Positions 59,545 through 64,000 of a stretch of DNA of 64,000 nt are shown here, one piece after another. The notes beneath the pieces were generated by a model, which did no database searches, was not told where the DNA came from, and saw nothing but the letters and a program-made list of their open reading frames with translations. Made by a program: the position numbers and the translations under genes. Each line of letters begins with the position of its first letter. Position 1 is the stretch's first letter. Origin of the DNA: Syntrophotaleaceae bacterium (GTDB lineage Bacteria; Desulfobacterota; Desulfuromonadia; Desulfuromonadales; Syntrophotaleaceae). Where the stretch lies: assembly GCA_041390365.1 (NCBI GenBank), contig JAWKQB010000002.1, positions 1,120,001 through 1,184,000 on the forward strand, given 5' to 3'.

Positions 59545-61676
59545 TGTTTTCCTCCGATCAAAATATCATCGAGTAACCCTTCAGTCTCCTGCTCCAGGGC
59601 GTAGATATCGGCCTTGATCTCATCGAGGGTGCGCATGGGCGCGGGCCGGTAGAAATGGCGGGTGAAGGAGATCTCGTAGCCCACCAGCGTTTTGCCCGGG
59701 TCGATCCATGCGTCCGGGGTGTAGGGCAGCACCTCGCGCCGGAAGAACGCTTCGATACCGCCTTCTTCCAGCAGCGGCACCTGTTCGCTGTCGCGCAGGG
59801 CGGTATCCGGCTCGTATTCAACCACGCAGGTCTTGCCGCCCACCTCGGCTTCGAACAGGCCGTGGATGGGATCAGACGTGGCCTTGCCCGGTTTGTGAAC
59901 CTTCTTCAGCACCGGCGCGGCGTCCTCGCTGGTGTCGCAGAGGTCGCTCTGCAGCAGCTTCTTGCGCTTGGCGGTGAGCTTGACGCCGTGTTTGTCGGCA
60001 TCGGCGTCGCAGACATCTATAAAGGCATTGAAGTCCAGGTGCGTACCGGCTCCGATGGTCTCGGCCACGCGGCGGGCAAGGCCCGCCAGCGGCTCTTCCT
60101 TGGCCTTGGCGCAGGCCCGCTCGAACCGTTCCAGCCGGGCCGGGTTCAGGTCGACGGCGAGGCGCAGCGGACGGTCCACCGTCACCTTCCAGTAGCCGAA
60201 GGCCTCGTTGGGGAAGATCTTGGATTTCTCGGTTTCGACCGGATTCACCACCAGGTCGCAGATAGTGCGGATATGTTCTTCGGAGAACTCGCAATTCTTC
60301 TTGCCGAGGTTGCGGCGCAGCGGCACGTACCATTCGGTGGCGTCGATGAGCTGAACCTTGCCTTTACGCTCTTCGCTCTTGCGGTTGGTGAGCACCCAGA
60401 TGTAGGTGGCGATGCCGGTGTTGTAGAACATGTTCTCCGGCAGGGCGATGATGGCCTCCAGCCAGTCGTTCTCGATGATCCAGCGGCGGATATTGCTCTC
60501 GCCCTGACCGGCGTCGCCGGTGAAGAGCGACGAGCCGTTGTGAACCTCGGCGATGCGGCTGCCGAGGCGGGTGGTGTGCTTCATCTTGGAGAGCTTGTTG
60601 ACCAGGAACATGAGCTGCCCGTCCGAGGAACGGGTGATCATCTTGTATTCCGGGTCGCCAGCGTGCTGGGTTAAAAAGCGCGGGTCCTTGATGTCCCCCT
60701 TACCGCCCAGGCGCTCCAAGTCGGTTTTCCAACTCTTGCCGTAGGGCGGATTGGAGAGCATGAAGTCGAATTCCTGCGACGGGAAGGCATCGCTGGAGAG
60801 CGTGGAGCCGTACTTCATGTTCTCGGCCTCGGCCCCTTCGCCTTTGAGCAGCAGGTCGGCCTTGGAGATGGCGTAGGTTTCCGGCTGTACCTCCTGGCCG
60901 TAGAGGTGAATGGAGACATCCTTGCCGTGGCTTTCGGCCAGTTCGGCTAGACGCTCCTCGGCCACGGTCAGCATGCCGCCGGTGCCGCAGGCCCCGTCAT
61001 AGACGAGATAAGTTCCGGATTCGATGTCGTCGGCCACCGGCAGGAAGATCAGGTCGGCCATGAGCTTGACCACGTCGCGGGGCGTGAAGTGCTCTCCGGC
61101 CTCTTCGTTGTTCTCTTCGTTGAAGCGGCGGATCAGCTCCTCGAAGATGGTGCCCATGGAGTGGTTGTCGAGCGCGGGAAGCAGCTCGTTGCCGTCCACG
61201 TCCTGCACCGGCTTGGGACTCAGGTTGACGCGGCCGTCGAGGAATTTCTCGATCAGGTGACCGAGGATGTCGGCCTCGATCAAGGTCGGTATCTGGTTGC
61301 GAAACTTGAACTTGTCCAGGATCTCCTGGACGTTGGGTGAAAAGCCGTCCAGATAAGCTTCGAAATCGGCCTTGAGCTGTTGCTGTTTGGCGCGGTTCTT
61401 CAGGTCGCGCAGGGTAAAGGGCGAGACGTTGTAAAAGGCCTCGCCGGAGGCCTGGCAGAGCGCGGCGTGTTGGTTGGCGATCCCGGCCCCGTCGAGCTGC
61501 TTCTTCATGCCGAGGACTTTTTCCTTGCTCGGCTCCAAAAGCGCGTCGAGACGGCGGATGACCGTCATTGGCAGGATCACGTCGCGGTACTTGCCGCGCA
61601 CGTAGACATCGCGCAACACGTCGTCGGCAATGCCCCAGATAAAATTCACGATGCTGTTGTGGATCACATGGTTCAT
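59541..61676 (-). CDS. hsdM: Type I N6-adenine DNA methyltransferase subunit M
   Basis: A 711-residue modification subunit. The N-terminal HsdM domain (VIHNSIVNFIWGIADDVLRD) is followed by the SAM motif VYDGACGTGGML (about residues 226-237) and the catalytic NPPYGKSW (about 308-315). A long C-terminal region follows, consistent with the extended HsdM group. It methylates adenine at the site chosen by HsdS. It is the first gene of the five-gene leftward operon; I found no clear promoter upstream. Confidence 0.95.
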   Translation of the reverse strand: MNHVIHNSIVNFIWGIADDVLRDVYVRGKYRDVILPMTVIRRLDALLEPSKEKVLGMKKQLDGAGIANQHAALCQASGEAFYNVSPFTLRDLKNRAKQQQLKADFEAYLDGFSPNVQEILDKFKFRNQIPTLIEADILGHLIEKFLDGRVNLSPKPVQDVDGNELLPALDNHSMGTIFEELIRRFNEENNEEAGEHFTPRDVVKLMADLIFLPVADDIESGTYLVYDGACGTGGMLTVAEERLAELAESHGKDVSIHLYGQEVQPETYAISKADLLLKGEGAEAENMKYGSTLSSDAFPSQEFDFMLSNPPYGKSWKTDLERLGGKGDIKDPRFLTQHAGDPEYKMITRSSDGQLMFLVNKLSKMKHTTRLGSRIAEVHNGSSLFTGDAGQGESNIRRWIIENDWLEAIIALPENMFYNTGIATYIWVLTNRKSEERKGKVQLIDATEWYVPLRRNLGKKNCEFSEEHIRTICDLVVNPVETEKSKIFPNEAFGYWKVTVDRPLRLAVDLNPARLERFERACAKAKEEPLAGLARRVAETIGAGTHLDFNAFIDVCDADADKHGVKLTAKRKKLLQSDLCDTSEDAAPVLKKVHKPGKATSDPIHGLFEAEVGGKTCVVEYEPDTALRDSEQVPLLEEGGIEAFFRREVLPYTPDAWIDPGKTLVGYEISFTRHFYRPAPMRTLDEIKADIYALEQETEGLLDDILIGGKQ

Positions 61677-61845
61677 AGCCCGTCGTTACTCCTTGCGCTT
61701 CTTGTCGGTTTGATTCGCGCCATCCGTGGCGCTCACCCTTCGGGCGTCCTTCGGACGTCCAAAATCGCTCCCGGCGATTTGTCCGCAGGCTCGGCCGCGC
61801 CGCCAGCCTTGACCCACTCGTCGACTTCGTCTTTACTGATGATGT

Positions 61846-61961
61846 TGCAACCAACAATGACGGAGGCAGCCGTGATCAAAACCCTGACCAAGCACGGCAA
61901 CAGCCTGGCGCTGGTGATCGAGAAGCCGATCCTGGAACTGCTCGGGGTCGATGCCGAGACT
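61846..61961 (+). pseudogene. Truncated copy of the MazE-type antitoxin
   Basis: From GATGTT at 61846 through the GTG at 61872 and about 30 codons (IKTLTKHGNSLALVIEKPIL and on to GVDAET), the DNA closely matches the antitoxin region at 28010-28125, including the leader and ribosome site. After GAGAC at about 61961 the similarity stops and a stop codon follows seven codons later. No toxin gene follows. Confidence 0.82.
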
Positions 61962-62139
61962 TGCTGGATCTGGAGCGGGCATTGAGACGCAGAGCCAAGC
62001 GGAAGGTTTCCTCGAGCTCCCCCTGCCAACCGAGCACGTCAAAGTCGCGTTCGATGGCCGGGATGGTGCCCTTGCGGCGATAGATTTCGACCGCCTCCCG
62101 TACGCAGCGGCACTGGCAGTCAGGGAAGCAGGATCTCAA
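61962..62139 (-). pseudogene. Phage tail protein fragment (P2 gpI-like)
   Basis: The minus strand encodes REAVEIYRRKGTIPAIERDF followed by DVLGWQGELEETFRLALRLN. The IYRRKGTxxAIERxxxxLGW pattern recalls the tail protein I family of contractile phages. Both ends are lost; one end joins the antitoxin fragment. The assignment is from motif memory only. Confidence 0.4.
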
Positions 62140-62171
62140 CCTGGTCCTTAGTCGTCACGGAGAGGGGCAGC

Positions 62172-62202
62172 TTCAGCCTGTCCTTCAAGGGCAGGCTGAA
62201 GA
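62172..62202. other. Perfect 10-bp hairpin in a gene-free gap
   Basis: CTTCAGCCTG and CAGGCTGAAG pair around an 11-base loop that can itself extend the stem. No T-run follows. The rest of 62203-62431 holds nothing I can support. Confidence 0.6.
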
Positions 62203-62431
62203 CGACACCAGAACCAGCTCTCACGAGGGCCTCTATCTGTGATCTCTCAGTAGTTTGTTCGTCCGGAACCTAGCCGGAAAACTGGAGGTGCGGACCAAGC
62301 CAGCCCTCCAAGAGGCCCGGACAAAGAACCACAAGAATGCCCGTCTGAACCACCACCCCCCGGTTAGCCGCTTGGGATTCAACGTGTACAACCTCATGGG
62401 TTTACACAGCCAGCCCCCGTGGACCTCACGA

Positions 62432-63463
62432 TCAAAGCATCATTTGCGGATCGTCCCGATCGAGACGGGTGAAATCCAGCATCCACTTGGGATACATGCG
62501 CGGAGGCTCGCTGACCGCATCGAGCCGGGCCACTTCGTCCGGCGTCAGTGACCAAGCCACGGTATTGAGGTTGTCCTCGAGCTGCGCCGGCCTGGTGGCG
62601 CCAATCAGCACCGAACTCACCGCTGGCTTACGCAGCAGGTAGTTGAGAGACACTTGGGCAGGGCTTACGCCGCGCTCCCTGGCGATTCGCTGCACTTCGT
62701 CCAGAATGGCATAAGCGCGGTCCTCGTCGAACTGGATGAAGTTCTGTTCTTCCCGGCTACGGCGACCTTCCTGCGCTTTCGGGTTCCCCCGAGGGTACTT
62801 GCCAGTCAGGAAACCCCCGGCCAGCGGCGACCAAGGCGTCAGCCCCAAGCCCTGGTCTTCGCACAGGGGCACCAATTCGTATTCTACGTCGCGGGCAACG
62901 AGTGAGTAGTAGGCCTGCAGCGAGACGAACTTCTCCAGGTGCTTGCGCTCGGAAATCGACAGCGCCTTCATGAGCTGCCAGGCGAAGTAATTGGAGCAGC
63001 CCAGATAGCGCACCTTGCCCTGTCGCACCAGGTGATCGAGCGCCGAGAGGGTTTCCTCCAGCGGCGTCATGAAATCGAAGCTGTGGACAATGTAGAGATC
63101 GATATGATCGGTGCCCAGACGCTTCAGACTGTTCTCGCAGCTCTGGATGATGTGGTGTCGGCTCAGACCCACGTCGTTGATGTTGGCGCTCATGCGACCA
63201 CGCACCTTGGTGGCCAGCACCACCTGATCACGCTTGCCCTTCAGGGTCTTGCCGAGAATCTCCTCCGAGAGGCCGTGGGAATAGACATCCGCCGTGTCAA
63301 AGAAATTGATGCCGCCGTCGATGGCGATATCGACCAGGCGCTGCGCCGCCGCCTGATCCAGGCCGCCGACCACTTCCCAGTAGCCCTTGGCGCCGAACGT
63401 CATCGTGCCGAAGCACAATTCAGATACCAACAGTCCGGATTGACCCAATTGACGATACTGCAT
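62432..63463 (-). CDS. Aldo/keto reductase
   Basis: A 343-residue NADPH-dependent oxidoreductase with a TIM-barrel fold. FFDTADVYSHGLSEE (about residues 55-69) holds the catalytic Asp and Tyr. VVLATKVRG holds the Lys, and HIDLYIVHSFD the His. LIGATRPAQLEDNL is the cofactor-binding end. It resembles the YajO/Tas-like group; the substrate is unknown. AAAAGGAGG precedes ATG 63463. It is a single-gene unit, divergent from the XRE gene. Confidence 0.92.
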   Translation of the reverse strand: MQYRQLGQSGLLVSELCFGTMTFGAKGYWEVVGGLDQAAAQRLVDIAIDGGINFFDTADVYSHGLSEEILGKTLKGKRDQVVLATKVRGRMSANINDVGLSRHHIIQSCENSLKRLGTDHIDLYIVHSFDFMTPLEETLSALDHLVRQGKVRYLGCSNYFAWQLMKALSISERKHLEKFVSLQAYYSLVARDVEYELVPLCEDQGLGLTPWSPLAGGFLTGKYPRGNPKAQEGRRSREEQNFIQFDEDRAYAILDEVQRIARERGVSPAQVSLNYLLRKPAVSSVLIGATRPAQLEDNLNTVAWSLTPDEVARLDAVSEPPRMYPKWMLDFTRLDRDDPQMML

Positions 63464-63539
63464 AACTGACCTCCTTTTTTATCAAAATAATCGTGTTAGA
63501 CCCGTCGCTAATCCAAAACTATACCTCTTCCAACTCTTT

Positions 63540-63596
63540 TCACACAGCAATATAAATAGCGACATCATCTAGTTTCAAAACCTCTTCATTGCTCAT
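63540..63596 (-). CDS. 18-codon ORF, start of an excisionase-like helix-turn-helix
   Basis: ATG 63596 follows GGAGAGGCGAC. The peptide MSNEEVLKLDDVAIYIAV resembles the first helix of excisionase or MerR-like DNA-binding domains, where a longer protein is expected, but a TGA follows. It is probably the surviving 5' end of a broken gene; a functional micropeptide is less likely. Confidence 0.35.
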   Translation of the reverse strand: MSNEEVLKLDDVAIYIAV

Positions 63597-63721
63597 GTCG
63601 CCTCTCCTGCAGGGCTGTTGGCCGTCAAGGCACAGTGCCAGAACAGGGGTAAGTTACCTGCCTCTGAGTAAAAATCAACCAGAATATACCAAATTACGCC
63701 AAAGATTGCCAGAGGAATTTT

Positions 63722-63753
63722 GTGTTGCAAAACACTAAACAGCGAGGTATATT
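63722..63753 (+). promoter_or_regulatory. Promoter and operator-like palindrome of the XRE gene
   Basis: TTGCAA (63725-63730) and TATATT (63748-63753) are 17 bp apart. GTGTT-GCAA-AACAC (63722-63735) is a palindrome over the -35 box, suggesting autorepression. Transcription should begin at about 63760, next to the ATG at 63761. Confidence 0.6.
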
Positions 63754-63760
63754 AGACGCT

Positions 63761-64000
63761 ATGAAAAACTTTGGTGAAACCATCCGCGACCTTCGAGTCG
63801 CCCAAGACCTCGGGCTGCGCGAGACAGCGACCAAGGCAGGCATCTCCCCCGCCTACCTGAGCCGCATAGAGCGTGGCAAGGAGCGTCCGCCAAGGCCAGA
63901 GGTAATCAAAGAGCTGGCCAAGGTGCTGGCCGCCGATCCCGACGTGCTGTTCCGTTTGTCCTCGTCCACGGACCCGGAAGTTGTCGACTACCTTCATGAC
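63761..64000 (+). CDS. XRE-family regulator, partial at window end
   Basis: The first 80 codons of an XRE/Cro-type helix-turn-helix protein. IRDLRVAQDLGLRETATKAGISPAYLSRIERGKERPP (split here only by its own turns) spans about residues 8-44 and includes the recognition helix. ELAKVLAADPDVLFRL follows, as in many XRE proteins. The frame runs off the window. No ribosome site is seen, in line with a leaderless message. Confidence 0.85.
   Translation, partial: MKNFGETIRDLRVAQDLGLRETATKAGISPAYLSRIERGKERPPRPEVIKELAKVLAADPDVLFRLSSSTDPEVVDYLHD

Noticed and set aside
62255..62551. 98-codon plus-strand ORF before the aldo/keto reductase
   Set aside because: It runs into the reductase gene on the opposite strand and has no domain or ribosome site.

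Overview
The window looks like the chromosome of a member of the Desulfuromonadota (the Geobacter/Desulfuromonas/Pelobacter relatives). This is inferred from gene content: a NifS/NifU pair beside mnmA, a B12-dependent ribonucleotide reductase, a very large NAD-dependent glutamate dehydrogenase, DUF502 and DUF2062 membrane proteins, a PIN-PhoH ATPase and a possible futalosine-type deaminase. The dispersed AT/GC-patterned intergenic repeats also fit. No rRNA, tRNA or CRISPR array was found.

Positions 1-26300 are a housekeeping core. A sulfur-transfer and tRNA/rRNA modification run (nifS, nifU, mnmA, mtaB, an RluA-type pseudouridine synthase) is followed by a leftward group (a 39-residue zinc ribbon, an MFS transporter, a cysteine-cluster protein, nrdJ with a well-spaced pair of NrdR boxes). 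Then come phoH, tsaD, DUF2062, ksgA, a BASS transporter, an HDOD-GGDEF regulator, a large GDH, panB-panC-panD, an amidohydrolase, DUF502, rseC-like and smpB. Dispersed palindromic repeats sit between several of these genes.

Positions 26300-36800 are accessory. A secreted protein with about 24 five-residue repeats faces smpB. Next is a MazE/Doc-type toxin-antitoxin pair with a frameshifted Fic-family pseudogene, all bracketed by a long direct repeat. The second copy of that repeat is split by an intact IS21-family element (5-bp target duplication). A small AT-rich integrative element follows (31.7-36.4 kb), all leftward: P4-type integrase, AlpA-like regulator, several small proteins and a set of 16-bp operator-like palindromes. 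No virion genes were seen in it.

Positions 37000-52200 are an export island, all rightward. It has an RND tripartite pump (lipoprotein adaptor, pump, outer-membrane channel) behind a TetR-operator-like promoter, then a methyltransferase, two TetR regulators, a WrbA-like flavoprotein, a YhiI-RbbA-YhhJ type ABC export system and an LpxR-type lipid A deacylase. Related short remnants lie at both ends of the island, and base composition rises sharply inside it at about 46.8 kb.

Positions 52300-61700 are a leftward, translationally coupled five-gene type I restriction-modification operon: hsdM, a phosphoribosyltransferase-like gene, a fused NADAR(YbiA-like)-HsdS gene, a DUF1016 nuclease and hsdR. 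The NADAR-HsdS fusion with a PRTase-like partner is the strongest candidate for an undescribed system. hsdR also carries a dispersed-repeat insertion in frame. Upstream of hsdM are fragments of a second copy of the MazE-type antitoxin and of a phage tail gene. The window ends with an aldo/keto reductase and the start of an XRE regulator whose promoter predicts a leaderless transcript.
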